Assembly (NCBI GenBank): GCA_015350385.1
Contig: WNKI01000004.1
Location: forward strand, 186,001-250,000
Length of the DNA: 64,000 nt
From: Aculops lycopersici
Taxonomy: Eukaryota; Arthropoda; Arachnida; Trombidiformes; Eriophyidae
Reading direction: 5' to 3'
Part shown: piece by piece, positions 1 to 11,931 of the stretch
Layout: each line of letters starts with the position of its first letter
How positions within the stretch are numbered: the first letter of the stretch is position 1
Made by a program: the position numbers and the translations under genes
The notes under the pieces: generated by a model
The model's database searches: none
What the model was told of the DNA's origin: nothing
What the model saw: the letters and a program-made list of their open reading frames with translations, nothing else

Positions 1-1264
1 GGCGGAGCTCAGGGTCTTGGCAATCTGGAGCCATGTGGGCGCCGGCTCGCTTGGTTCAATCAAGGCAGCGGCGGCCTTGCAAATCCTGTTCAGTTATTAT
101 TTTTTGTGGAAATTACAAGAGTAGGTTAGTATGTTTCTACGATACTAAACTAAATTTTACTAAAAGAATGTCGAAAAAATCGGCGCCAAACGGAAGCTGA
201 TTTGCTGTCTATTCGTGTTCTGTTTCGAGGTCATCAAGTGAAGGGCGTGACTTGGTTTGAGAGAGAGAGAGAGAGAGAGAGAAAGAAAGAGATGCAGACA
301 AGTGGTCAGTTTTGCAGCAAGTCTCTTTGGTTGCGGTTAGACAACAGCACTTCCAATGGTAGCTGCGTAACACAAAGGCGATATTGAGAAGACAATGCAC
401 CGGCATTCATTAGCGTGCAGCGTCAATGGAACATCATGTCATGTCAGCGAATCAGTCAGCCGGAAGGAGGATTGTGTCTAGCCAAAGTCTGCTCGCTTCT
501 TTTTTCCTTGCCGCATTCAATCAACCTCATTTACGGTTCGCTCGGCTAAAACCGCTGGCTTGACTTGCAGCTAAGCTTGAGTCAACTTGTAGATTTGCAA
601 TGAGATTTGCGGGTCGAAGTTGTTGAAAAACTGCAAGATTTCAACATGAAGAAAGCTTTTTGCTCAACTGCTTATCTAAGTTAGTCTCTGTTTCGCTCGT
701 AACAACAGGTGGCGGTGTTTTTTGCGCTCGCTTACTTGTCTTCTCTACCTAACAGTAGTCGTCTAAAGGTAGCGTAAATTTACAAGCAGCACAATGAGCT
801 TTTGCTGTTGCCGCTGCAAATTGTTTACGCCGCGAGGACTAATGTCGAGACCAAATCAACTAACAACGACTCGCCTTTCGGCACGTTAGCTTCCAATCAC
901 AGCGGAAACGACACCTGTTGCAGCGCAAATTGAATCGGACTCACACGGCATTTTTAGTGCTCGTTTTTGTCTTGCCGCGAGTATCAGTTGCACTCAATTT
1001 TAATTCAAGTTCAAGCAGATCCAATTCTAAGCTAACGGATTTAATTCTTCCGTTAGCCTCGGATACGTTGAACTCGACTGGGCGCCGCCGAGTAATGGAG
1101 TCTGCGATCGATCTTTTTTCGCAAACACCATCATACGATTTGTGTGGTTGCACAGTTGAACACACAACCATTACGAGGACAAGTCCGTCAATCAACGGCA
1201 CAAGACAGCACCAGCTCCAAGTGTCACCCGCGGAGAGCAACATGTTGTTGAACACTCGATCCAC
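1..1264. other. Non-coding stretch left of the first gene; GA microsatellite
   Basis: No recognisable protein is encoded here. A (GA)n tract lies at 259-292. Between about 918 and 1310 both strands stay open for roughly 100 codons, but neither translation resembles a known family and neither long frame begins with ATG. The left edge may hold the 3' UTR of the minus-strand gene that starts at 3573. Confidence 0.5.
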
Positions 1265-3573
1265 TCATTTACAAGCGAGAGTCGAGGAAGGAAGAAAGGC
1301 AATCGGGTGAATCAAATCAAATGAAAACAAATCGGATTGACTTGAGCTGCCAACTACTACTCGTGAGTTTAAACTCAAATGGTCTGTCCAACTGAACAAA
1401 CTGACGGGAGGCAATGACTCTTCGCGACGGAGAGGAAGTGACGAGCGAAGTAGCAACCGATTTGCCTTCGCATCCTTCGACGAGGCTTTTGTTTTTGCTC
1501 AGGTGAATGGAATACTTACGCTGTGGACCAAGAGCCGAGTCCGTCGCAGCCGCCGCTGCGTTTCCGCTCCGACTTTTGCTGTTGTTGTTGCTGCTGTTGA
1601 GTTTCTCTAGCTTGATGCGGTGAACCCATCGATTGCTGCTGTTGGTGTTGTTGGGGCTCGGAAGTCTTGTGCTGCTGCAGCGAGCTTCTAGACTGCGATT
1701 CTTGGGCCGCAGAGTTGGACTTTTGCGCCACGAACTCGGAGACGGTCTCGCCGATTGACTCCGAGACATCGACTGAGCTGCCACCTGAGGATCGCTTCTG
1801 AACGGAAGCGGCCGAGGGCGGCGCCGTTGCCGCCTCCGCCGACGAAGTCCGCTGTTGGTGGTGATTGTTATGGTGATGGTGGCCGTGACCGCTGGCCGCT
1901 TGCGCAGTCACCGCAATGGCCGCCGAGTCGATCGACTGAGGAGCTGCTCTTGCTGCAGCTGGTTGCCCAATTTGAACCTGCTGACTGTGGCCAGTCTGCG
2001 AGTTTGCCAAATTTGCGTGTGGTTGTTGAGTTGCGGCTGGATTTACCCGCTTTGCAATGGAGGCTCCGCTTGCTGGAGCACTGGAACTTCCGCTTGGAGC
2101 TGCGCGCTTGGCAAAATCGTGGCCATTGCTGCTGATGCCATTGTTTTCAATTGCCAGCAAATTGCTGGTGACCAATTTGTTGTTATTACCACTGTAACCG
2201 TTACTAGTGCTACTGTTGCTAGTGTTAATCGTGTCAGTGGTATGTTCGTGTGGTTGTTGTTGTTGGTTTTGTTGTCTATTTTGAAGTGGCGAGACCACGA
2301 CGTGAGCCGCATTCACCGCCTTGTATCCATCCTTCGTGACAACTGAAACGTTTGCCTGCTGGATTGCTGGATTTCCCGACACAGAGAAGGATTGTGAGGC
2401 GGAAGCTGAAGCCAACTGGTGGTTGGGATGGTAGCGCGGGTTGTGGTGAAGGTGGTGGTTGCCGCCGTTGCTGCTTAGGTGGAGGTGGTGGTGGTTGTTC
2501 CCACCAACGATTCTACCTGGCGAGTGGGCCGACGAGACCACCAAGGTTGCGTTTGGCGATAGTTCTGCCACGGTAATTTCAGTTTGCGAGTAGCGCTTGC
2601 GGCGGCGTAAGTAGGGCACCGAGTGGTCCATAAAACTATTTAGCGCCATTGAATCCATGGGCGACAGGAGCGTTGTTTGCTGTCCACTTGAAACTTGTAA
2701 TTGGGGAGCGAGGGCAGTGGCAGCGGTTGGACTTACCGCTTGGTTGAGTTGACTCATGTGCTGGCTGGCCAGTGGCGAGTGAAGGTTAGTTGGGTTTAAT
2801 AGGTGATTAGGTGGCAGGTAACGTGCAACTTTTGGGATAGTTTCCGATTCTAGGCGCAAAAATGGCAAAGCGCGAGCCAAGAATTGCAATGTCTTATTCT
2901 TGATCACCTCAAAGGGATACGCTTGGTCTGCGACATTCTGACCGATTGGATTCAGCGGAATGTAACCTTGGTTCAAATCGCCACAAAGATTATTCTTTGG
3001 CGAGAAACCATCGAATGGATCTATGAGATTTTAGTTGGAATGTTTATTTGAGAGAGTTAGAATCTTGACTGCTTTCGAGTCGCTAGGTGTCGCATAGTGC
3101 GCACAGTTTGCCGATTGTAATGCAAACTGGAGACTCCATGACGATTAGCTAATCCGACGGAGAGAGAAAAATCAAAACTTACCAGCTCCAGCGCATGAGA
3201 ATATCGACGCCTTGTAAGGTGGTTTCCGGACACTCGGCGGCTCCAATTTGGGCGCCACCTCAAACTCGTAGTGTCCAGGTTGCGGGTTTTGGCTGGCGCT
3301 TAGGCCAGGAGCAACCGGTTGCTGTTGGCTGATCAAGTTGGCGGATTCTGGTTGCTGGTTTGCCAGTAGAGCCAACTGTTGCTGATAGCTCATCAAATGA
3401 TGGCTCTGCTGTTGCTGCTGATCATTCATCGATTGTGCAGCTACCATAGACCAAGCAGCTCGACGATCATCATAATTATCGTTGATTCCACTATCTCTCG
3501 GCTGGTTCCCATTTCCTAGACAACACGTGAGCGTTAGCAACACGATGGCAGTTAGATTCCAATTTGAGATCAT
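1265..3573 (-). CDS. Secreted Gln/His-rich protein of unknown function, apparently three exons
   Basis: I do not recognise this protein. Exon 1 is 3573-3183 and exon 2 is 3020-1520. The minus strand reads a GTAAGT donor after 3183, and an acceptor ending in CATAG lies just before 3020. The phase-1 junction joins the two open frames exactly. Exon 2 ends at a second GTAAGT donor (1519-1514), where a naive reading would hit TAA. A possible exon 3 (1400-1265) follows a CTCCCGTCAG acceptor and ends in TGA; this last exon is the least certain. Together they give about 675 residues. The start at 3573 is chosen because it gives a clean signal peptide (residues 1 to about 22). In-frame upstream codons, including an ATG at 3627, would put a basic stretch before it. 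A conserved-looking region with two cysteines spans about 110-190. A furin-like RRRKR lies near 269-273, and a long Gln/His/Ser/Asn-rich tail follows. A processed secreted or matrix protein is possible. Function is not assigned. Confidence 0.6.
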
Positions 3574-4815
3574 CTTGTTTGTTGTTGTTGGTTTTATTTG
3601 TTGTTTCCTGCTACGCTTGGTGCTCATAATGTCGTTGCAGTTTGTAGTAGAGCTAGTATTGTGAGTTTCTTTGGTAGATTTGACGCTGGCCAATCGAGTG
3701 AATCTGGTGGCCAATGGAGATATTATCTTGATAAAAGACGAGGAAGATAACGATATCATTTGCGCAGTGATTGATTTAAGTGATTTGTCTCGAGAGTATT
3801 CAACATCAAGTGCTGTCCGTGAGGTGACAACCAACAGTTGCCGGTTGGTATCTAGTCGGTCACTTAGTGCTTAATCCGACGACGACAACGACGTCAATGG
3901 ACACTTTGGGTTTCACGCCTGACGCTGGTTTCTTCTCGCCTGCTTCTTCTTCTCGAGGTTATTTTGCCAGTTTCCAATCATTTCAAGCGAAACTTGTGAC
4001 TTTGGTATGATTAATACAGCTGACAAATCAGCTGAGGGTTTAGGTAAATATTTGCCGCCTCAATTCTTTCGAATTAGAACAATCAATTTATTGTTGACAT
4101 GATGAAATCCACTAAACCATCGATTGCTTTTTACGTTTCTTGTTGTCTTCTTTTACCACTACTACTCCCACTAGTTCTATTGAATTACTAACTTGGATCC
4201 AATGAACACGACGACACAACCTAACTCAACTCGTTCTTGCGACCACTATTACTATTGCTGCTTCGTCGTCATCTAAAACAAAGTCAACTCTCGACCAACT
4301 AAACGTCAAGATTCACCCCAAGACTGAACTCATAACTTGATTACTCCAAAAAAGCCGACTAAACTTTAGTGAATGGAAAACTAAATAGACTTACAAATTA
4401 CGAGACGCTAAACGATATCTTAAGTCGAGCCACAGGTTGCTGCTAATACTTGTCTCAAGTCTACTGTCTTGTCTTCAATTCCAATAAAATAGATGGACGG
4501 ATCTGGGATTCAATTTCACAGTCCTCTAACTAAGGCTTCCACGAACAGAATGAGCGGAAGAGGAGGAGGTCGAGGAGTGGAAGTTGGCAGTTGGAATTCC
4601 AGCCAACTAGCTAGCGGTTTGTAAATGAAAGAAAACTAAAAAAGAGAGCCTTGACCATGACTTTGTCTTGGCCGCTGCTTCCGTCGATCGTTTCCTCTCT
4701 TGAGCCAGAGGACGCCGTTCGTCGCGGTCATTACGCAATCGTCGTCGGTTGTTCTTTCGCTCGCTACTTCAGGTAAATTCTCATCTACAAAACAGAAACA
4801 GAGGAAAATTTTATG

Positions 4816-4855
4816 CTTGCGATTTGTGCCTGCGTTAGCCTGCACAAATCGCAAG
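4816..4855. repeat. Inverted repeat, perfect 14-bp stem with 12-nt loop
   Basis: The arm at 4816-4829 (CTTGCGATTTGTGC) is the exact reverse complement of 4842-4855, with a 12-base loop between them. It lies in a region with no recognised gene. It could form a cruciform or an RNA hairpin. The stem is short for a microRNA precursor. Confidence 0.8.
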
Positions 4856-5927
4856 ACGCCGGCGCACAAGCTCCGCCCGCTAGCTTCCAGGACACCTGTT
4901 GAAGCTTCAACTATCGCTGCTACTGCTGCCGCCGTGTAGCAATGGTGTAAACGGCAGCCGAAGTTCCGTTAGCCTGCTTCTTTTTTTCTCGCCCGTCCCA
5001 CTGGCAGGCGAGCAAACGAAGAGGGAGAAGTTTAGAGAGAGAATTGGACAGGGAAAATTTCTGACAAAATTTTATCCACTCAATTTACCTTGAAAGCGAA
5101 ATGAGCAATTCCTTTCCGTCCTTCACCTGACCAACATGCGCGGCATAAATCCACATTGAAAAGAGCAATAGCAACCTGTTGTCTCGTTGCCGATAGCTGC
5201 TCGCTCGGGGACAACACTGCAGATTGTCCGTCCATCTGTGAGTGTGAATCTTTCTCCGTCTTGCCGTAAAAATGCGTCCAAAAATTAATACTACATCATA
5301 CTCATACTTGTTGCTGTTGTTGTAGTCGTTGTTATCCTTGTTTATGATGATGATGATGAATTTCTCATGCTTCTCCTCTCTAGCTTGACGAGTACAGTTA
5401 ACGGGTGGCGAGTCCCGTTTGGTCAATGGGAGAGACGGAGAGAGAAGGAGAAAAAATTGAGCAAACGGCACATCGAAAACTCAAGAGCCATCGCCAAGAT
5501 CACGACACTAAACTTGAGAATAAGTCGGAGCGGCTTGCCTCATATTCGTAGCTATAACAATTTGCAAAGCGAAGGGAGCATTCGCAACCTCAGAAGTCAT
5601 TCAAGTCAACGTTTGTTCTTCCCTCTTTTCCTCTCTTAGTAACCAAAATGACACCTCTTGGTTGCCACTTGGACACACAGTGAGCTAGACAACAAGTGGT
5701 TGGTTTGCTGGCCAGTCGCTGGCAACTTGCAAGTTGGTTGGTAAGTCAGCAATCGGGCGAGTGAAAAGCGCAATTCCGCTCATGGTGTCAGTAGTTGATT
5801 TGCTGCTTGCCGGATTGACGGTGTAGTTGGTCGGGCCAACCAATAGACTAAACAAGTCGCAAGATCCATCATGATAATGATCATCTCAATCTCGTTGCCA
5901 CTTACGAGTTGCTCTCTCTCTCTCTCT

Positions 5928-5947
5928 NNNNNNNNNNNNNNNNNNNN
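5928..5947. other. Assembly gap (20 N)
   Basis: Twenty undetermined bases directly follow a CT repeat that begins near 5912. The true repeat length is probably unresolved. Confidence 0.95.
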
Positions 5948-7420
5948 AAAACAACAACTTGAATACTTGAACCCACTAGTAGACTAGTGGCAGCAGCAGC
6001 AGCAAAGGCAAGTGTAACAAGCGATATGAGGCAAAATGGTGTCTTCGTAAGCATCGAAGTCTCCTTTTCCCCTTCCTTGTATTTCCCAATAGGAGTTTTC
6101 GTCATTGTAGTCGACAATCCCGTTGGCACCAAGCGCATTGTCATGCTACATTGACACGCAGCAAGTGGTTTCAACTTGCAAGCAACGAAGTAAGCGGGCG
6201 AGCGCAAGTCCAACACTTGATCTGACAACAAGTGGTTGCTGCGAAGCTTGCTTAGCGGATCTACGCTACACTCGATGCCACTGGAGAATAGAATGGAACA
6301 GAATGACTGCTACCTGGGCTATTGCGCCACCGCTCGCAGCAGACAGGTGAGTTGAGTTGCCTGGCCATTCGACATACAGCGCCGCGTATTAAGGCCACAA
6401 GTAAACTCAATGCAACCGGACTGGACTTAGCTAGCAGCAGTAGAGGACTAAATGACGACCCGCTGCCCTATTGGCTGCCCACTGACCAGCAGAAGATTTT
6501 TGATTGGATTTTCAGCTCCGGCATCACAAACTGTAGGCAACGTGCGATAAGTATTCATGAGAATCCGATGATGCACAAACTTTATGGCACTGCGGCGGAA
6601 ATATTGCGTACTACATCATGCAAATGACAGGTCTGTAGGTCGGCTACAATTATAGCAAAGATCATTTGCATTCAGGTCGCAATAGTCTCGAGTCGCGACT
6701 TACAAGGAGACACATGACATGGGTTACTCCAGAATCCAGTAAAAAGCACATGAAATCGCATCTACTCGTCGAGACGACAACAAGATTGTAGGTCTCTAAG
6801 GCTTCTTTTGGATATTTGACGAACTATTGAGGCTTTAAGCTTTCTACGCTCCATAGAGAAAGCACAGTGCCGAAAAATACTCAAAAAACCCTAGAAACCC
6901 AAGAAAAACGCCATAGAGTGAGGTGCGCGATTGGAATTTTGATCTTATTTATTTCGTAACTGGGAAAAAAGAAGCAAGAAACGGTTTCACATATAACTCA
7001 GCTCGGTGAGCTGAATCGATTGATGTATGACTTGCCCAGATCCAAGATGAACATAGTCATGTGTTTCCTTGTTAGTGGTGGAGGGCAATTGCGCAGGCAA
7101 AGATGATGATCAGTCTGAGCAAAAACAACAACGCCTTCTCGTCGCCTTTGGCCGCCTAATCCAGGTGACTCTGCGATGTGCCTCAATGGAGGAGCTTCAC
7201 AGAATTTGAGGGATCTAGCTAAATAAGCACGAGCCCAACAGGACTGATGGATGTAAATTGCGGCTCGTTTGCTGATGGATCAGCTCGAGCAGCTGCGAGG
7301 GTTACAAAGAAAAACGATGTCCTCATTGGATCGCCCCATTGAAGGAGGAGAAGAGTGAGGGGGCAGAAGAGTTGAGGCGATGGTAGTATTGTGAGTCGCG
7401 ACGGACAATCTGGCTGGCAA

Positions 7421-7454
7421 GCGAGTTTGCTGGCTGGCCAGCTAGCAAACTCGC
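7421..7454. repeat. 34-base near-perfect palindrome
   Basis: The 17-base arm 7421-7437 (GCGAGTTTGCTGGCTGG) matches the reverse complement of 7438-7454 at 16 of 17 positions, with no spacer. No open frame or known element explains it. Confidence 0.8.
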
Positions 7455-8849
7455 GAAAGTGTATATGTGTATGTGTATTTGGGTCTAATTTGCACGGATC
7501 CAGGAAGAGGAAATTGGAGGCGACAACTTTGCGCGAGCTTCTGAGCTTGACAGTCGCTTGGCCGGTAGCTGGGCGTCAGAGCGAAGCGAAGCGCCGCGGC
7601 CCCAACTAGTCGCTCCCAGTTACGTTAGAAACCAAGACTTTGAGTTGAGATCCGATGAGATGAGAGAGGAGATGAGCCGAGTGAGTCTTTGGTGGCCCTT
7701 AGAATATTAGGGCCACAGTGAAGCTAACACAAACTTTCACTCGCACATATACACATTGAACCACAATCGCCGAGTCGAGCTTGCCGACTCGCTACCGAGC
7801 TAGCTTGGTAAACAAAGTCGCTGTCATCTAGTTGTCGTCGTCAGTGTGGCGGTCTTTGTTGTTGCCTTTATGTCCTCTGTATGTATATGTCGCTATGTCG
7901 CCGTAAACTTATTTCCCCAAGAACTAGAGCGAAGGTCTCGTCTTGTGGTGAACGTAAGATAAGATTTCTGGGCCGACTATATGGTGTGGCCATCTGATTG
8001 TCGGTCAGAAGATGGCCGATGCACGTTGACATTCGGCAACTGGAACAGAAACGGACTCAGATCATCATACATCTCGTCGGTGGTCGCCAGCTCTGTGGTC
8101 ATGAGGAGCAGCTAGCTCAACTTTAGCCGGCGGTTTCATCGCCCATTTAGTTGGCTGGCCAGCCACCAGCTTTCTACGTGCCGACCTCCAAACGATCGGC
8201 GCCCTCGACCCCCGGAACCGGGCGGTGGCCGGTGGTTGCAGCGATCTGCGGCGCTTCGGTCTAAGCACCAGCTCGTCTGGTGAGTGGGTTGCTAGCTTGG
8301 CGATAGTTTTCTTTGCCGAAGCGATCGCAGCGACGCTCGCGCTCACGCCCCAAAGTAGGTCAGTTCACTCGGTCAGGCTACCATGCTAAACTTAGCTGCA
8401 TTTAGTCTGGTGGTTCTGGCAACTTTGGGGCTAGCGTATAATAGGGGGAAGAGAAAGTGCCGAGCCGTCGCTCTCTGTAGCTCGCAAGGCTTGAGGGCGC
8501 AACTCGAGGGCGACGGCCAACGACAGCCCGATCTGAGGAAAACTACTGAGTTGCCTCTCAACTCTCTTACATAACATTGGCCGCCTAACTGACTAGTTGG
8601 CCGACTCGGGCTCGCCAACTTCCGCGTCCTCCGCGCAGGAGTAGCGGGAGTAGTTGAAGTAGCGGTAGTGGCTCCTTTGCTGGCCGAGAAACTAGCACCA
8701 CTAACCGGGTAGGTGCCGGCAAGTTAGCTAGCTACCGACTCCCACTATCGTTGCCGCCGCGAACTCGATAGGGTTGAGCTTTCGATCGGCGCGTTGCGCT
8801 CGGTCATAGGTCCCAGTGATAGTAGTGGTTGTGGTTAGCTGAACTAGTT

Positions 8850-8867
8850 GTGTGTGTGTGTGTGTGT
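8850..8867. repeat. (TG)n microsatellite
   Basis: About nine uninterrupted TG units lie in non-coding sequence. Confidence 0.9.
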
Positions 8868-10439
8868 AAGTGCCAAAGGATTTGCTTGCGGCGTCTCCGG
8901 TTATCGACGAGCTGGAACGCGGAAGTAGATGTAACGTGAGGCTCGCGCCGCGCAACAACTCCTACCGAGCAGCAGAGTGAGCGAGCGCGCGACGGTGACC
9001 TAGTTTCGCTGGCACCTAGGGCGCCCAGTGGCCTAGTAGCGTGGCCGCTTGTCCGCTTAACACACGCGAGCTCGCCGGCGTCGCTATGCGCCCAACGGCT
9101 GTGTCGCTATGTGCCACTGGAATTGCGTGCACTGCGCTTGCGTCCGCGAAATGCTCGTCTTGAACCCGCTCGCTGAGCGCGTTGAACCTTAATCTGGCCG
9201 CCGCAGTCGCCGCTGCCATTTGGCACACGAAAGACGCACTCCCTCATGGCCCATCTCAGTCTACTGAGAATGCGGGCAGGTCACGAGAAGGGGCGTGTCC
9301 GGGTCTCGATAAAAATGGTTCAGTTTCGGCGGAAATGTAGGGTTAAATTCAAATTGAAGCTCTTTCCATCCTTTGGCTGGTGGAGAGACTAAAACTTTCT
9401 CTTCGTGATTTGCCTCTCCAATCTGATTTACCTGGAATTTTGTGAGTCTTCCAGTCGGCCCATAGATTTGCCGTTGGTTCTATTCGGTGGCTACAAATGA
9501 ACTCGCTAGAAATTCAACTCTATCCATAAGATTTGAGGACGCAGAGTGCCTGCGCTGGCAGCCCGCCTCCTTTCTGGGGCGAGGGCGTGCCGCTCGGACC
9601 AGGCCATGTGTGTGGTCTCCTGGGCACGGTGCGTAGGACGGGCCCAGCGTGATGGGCGAACGGACAAGTGCCTGACTGTTTTAAGTGGAACACTTGGACA
9701 GAATTCCAATGAAAGTCAATGGACTCTAGAGTGGGGGTGGAACATTTGGAGCGCACACATCTTCGTTCGCAGCTGTCGCTGTTGCAACCGGTAGCGAGCC
9801 CACAACATACACAAAGTGGAGCCGAAGTGGTGCCCACAAAATGCAACTGGACCAATGGCAAAATTGCCCATCTCTCTCTCTGTAGAATAGCATTAGAACA
9901 TAAATGCTCTCACACACACAGAGTGAAAGATAAAAAGCGGCATCTTTGTCGTCCCTCAGAATCGCGCGTCTTCCTCTGCTTTCCCCCTCGCCTCTTGCCG
10001 CGATCGCCGGCGCTTGCTCCCATTATTTTGTGTGCGCCGACTAGTGTGTGCAAGTGCATGGGCCTAGTGCACTTGGTTTGTGTGTGAATTTGTGCGAGTG
10101 AGTGTGCGGAGAGAATGCAAAAATGCTGCGGCGGCTTGCGTTGGAGTTATAGTGCAAGTTGGCTGCTTACGAATCTTTGTGTGTGCGCCACTGTACGGTT
10201 TTCTCTGGTGTTCGCTAGCAAATACACACAACAAAAAGTTGGCTCTTCGTCGGGCCGAAAGTTGCACACATTGGGAAATGGGGAATCCAACTCGAGATTG
10301 AAACCAACACAACACAACGGGGCTCAACACACACACATACAAATTGAATGCAACTTTCCAGAGCGAGATTTTCCTAGCCGATCTGGCTTTACATGTTAAT
10401 GCGCCAGTGCGAGCCAGCGTCGCAAAGTGGAGTGGACTG

Positions 10440-10484
10440 GACGAACGAATTGAACGAGCGAGCGAGCGAACGAACGAACGAACA
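10440..10484. repeat. GAGC/GAAC tetranucleotide repeat
   Basis: Imperfect GAAC and GAGC units lie upstream of the DYRK2 gene. On the minus strand they produce a spurious Arg/Ser-rich open frame. Confidence 0.8.
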
Positions 10485-11314
10485 AATCCTATTGGTCGGC
10501 AGACCAGAAAAGCAACCACAACAAAGTTTCTCTGGACAGACAAGAGTCGGAGAGAATAGTCGCGAGTGAAAGACGCGAGCAAGAGGTTGGAGCAAGAGAA
10601 GGGAGAGGCAAAATTGGTTACATTACATCAGTTGACGGCACATCCACATTATTATCATTATTATCTCACTTCAAATTATAACTCATTCTTCTCTATAACC
10701 AACAAAACTTGACTCAACTCCACTCATAATTAGCCAACCACTCAAAGTTATAACTCTTGCGAGTTGAAGTCACATGAGAGATTGAGAGTTTAGTAGACGA
10801 CGCGGCGACGCCGAAAGTTTGAGAGTTCAGAGCAAAAATCGGACTTAATTGATAGCATCAATCGAAACTTATTCGGTTTATTGTTCAGTTAGTAAGACAA
10901 CTTACTTTTTTCGGAGAGGAGCGAGTGATGAATTTTAATTTAGTCACAACTCACTAGCCAAGTTGCTCCTCAAGAAATGAATTGATTCTTTGCAAAAAAG
11001 GTTGATACAAACTTCGAATGACAAAATTACAGATGACCACGACAACTTTCTCAAGTATATAAATATTGATAGATTTAAATGCAAACCAGAACACAAACAA
11101 AAACAAAAACTCTCAGAGGCGAGAGGAGAATAAACCAACAAACTCGTTGGTTGCCAAATAAACTTTAGGGAACCGGACAACTGCCATAGTTAACCCAATT
11201 ATATCCACACACTCAAATATATTTAAATATTTAATATTTATCCTATCCATCTAAAACTACTATACAATTGTACAACTCGAATTGAAAACGAAACAACAAA
11301 CACAACTAGCAACT

Positions 11315-11899
11315 ATGACGGTCGTCAGCACCCAAAACAAGGAAAATGATCTCCACCACCACAATGCGGTTAGTCAGATGGTGAGCAAGACGCAGGCCAT
11401 CATGGTCGGCGATAGTCAATCTGCTTCACCTCCATCGCGAAGTCGTTCAAGTGGCAACACAAATAGTGTAACTACTAATAGTATCGCCACCAATCCATGC
11501 GGCGGCCAGCCATCGTCACTTTCGGGCTCCTCGGGAACCCGAACAGGAACTTCCACTTCTGGAGGCTCCTCCTCGTCCTCGTCGGCGGGCAGCCAAATAG
11601 GTGCCGGTCATCACAACAACATCAACCATCATCACCACCAGCACCACGTTGTTAATCACAACCAAAGTATTAGTCAACTTAATCACCACAATGGTCACAG
11701 TGGAACCAACAGCATCGCGACCTCAATTGCAAACTTAATCTCGGGACCAGCGGTGCAGCAGCAGCAGCAGCAACTACAGTCACAGCAGCAGGTGAATCAC
11801 CATCACCTGGTTGACGCGAATCTTGGTCACTACAACAACCAGTACACTGGCACCACTCACTACCAACCAAACCCAAATCTCATCCAGAATACTCACAAC

Positions 11900-11931
<32 letters not shown>

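Larger units (their letters stand above)
3835..7380. other. Intergenic or upstream region, no gene recognised
   Basis: None of the short open frames here resembles a known protein. The stretch contains a 14-bp-stem hairpin (4816-4855), a CT microsatellite ending in an N gap (5912-5947), a perfect 14-base palindrome (5723-5736) and two copies of CAACAAGTGGTTG (5690 and 6226). The left end is probably the promoter and 5' UTR of the minus-strand gene that starts at 3573. Confidence 0.5.
7381..11314. other. Region upstream of the DYRK2 gene, repeats only
   Basis: No protein is recognised in this stretch. It holds a 34-base near-perfect palindrome (7421-7454), an 8-bp-stem hairpin (7692-7716), a (TG)n tract (8850-8867) and GAGC/GAAC tetranucleotide repeats (about 10440-10484). 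The last few hundred bases are A/T-rich and are probably the 5' UTR and promoter of the kinase gene that starts at 11315. Confidence 0.5.

Noticed and set aside
918..1310. Plus-strand frame with a signal-like hydrophobic start
   Set aside because: It lacks an ATG before the hydrophobic stretch, the opposite strand is equally open, and it resembles no family. An exon of something unseen cannot be excluded.
10064..10582. Minus-strand frame of 172 codons
   Set aside because: It is produced by TG-rich and CGAA/CGAG repeats, has a biased Arg/Ser/Thr composition and no domain.
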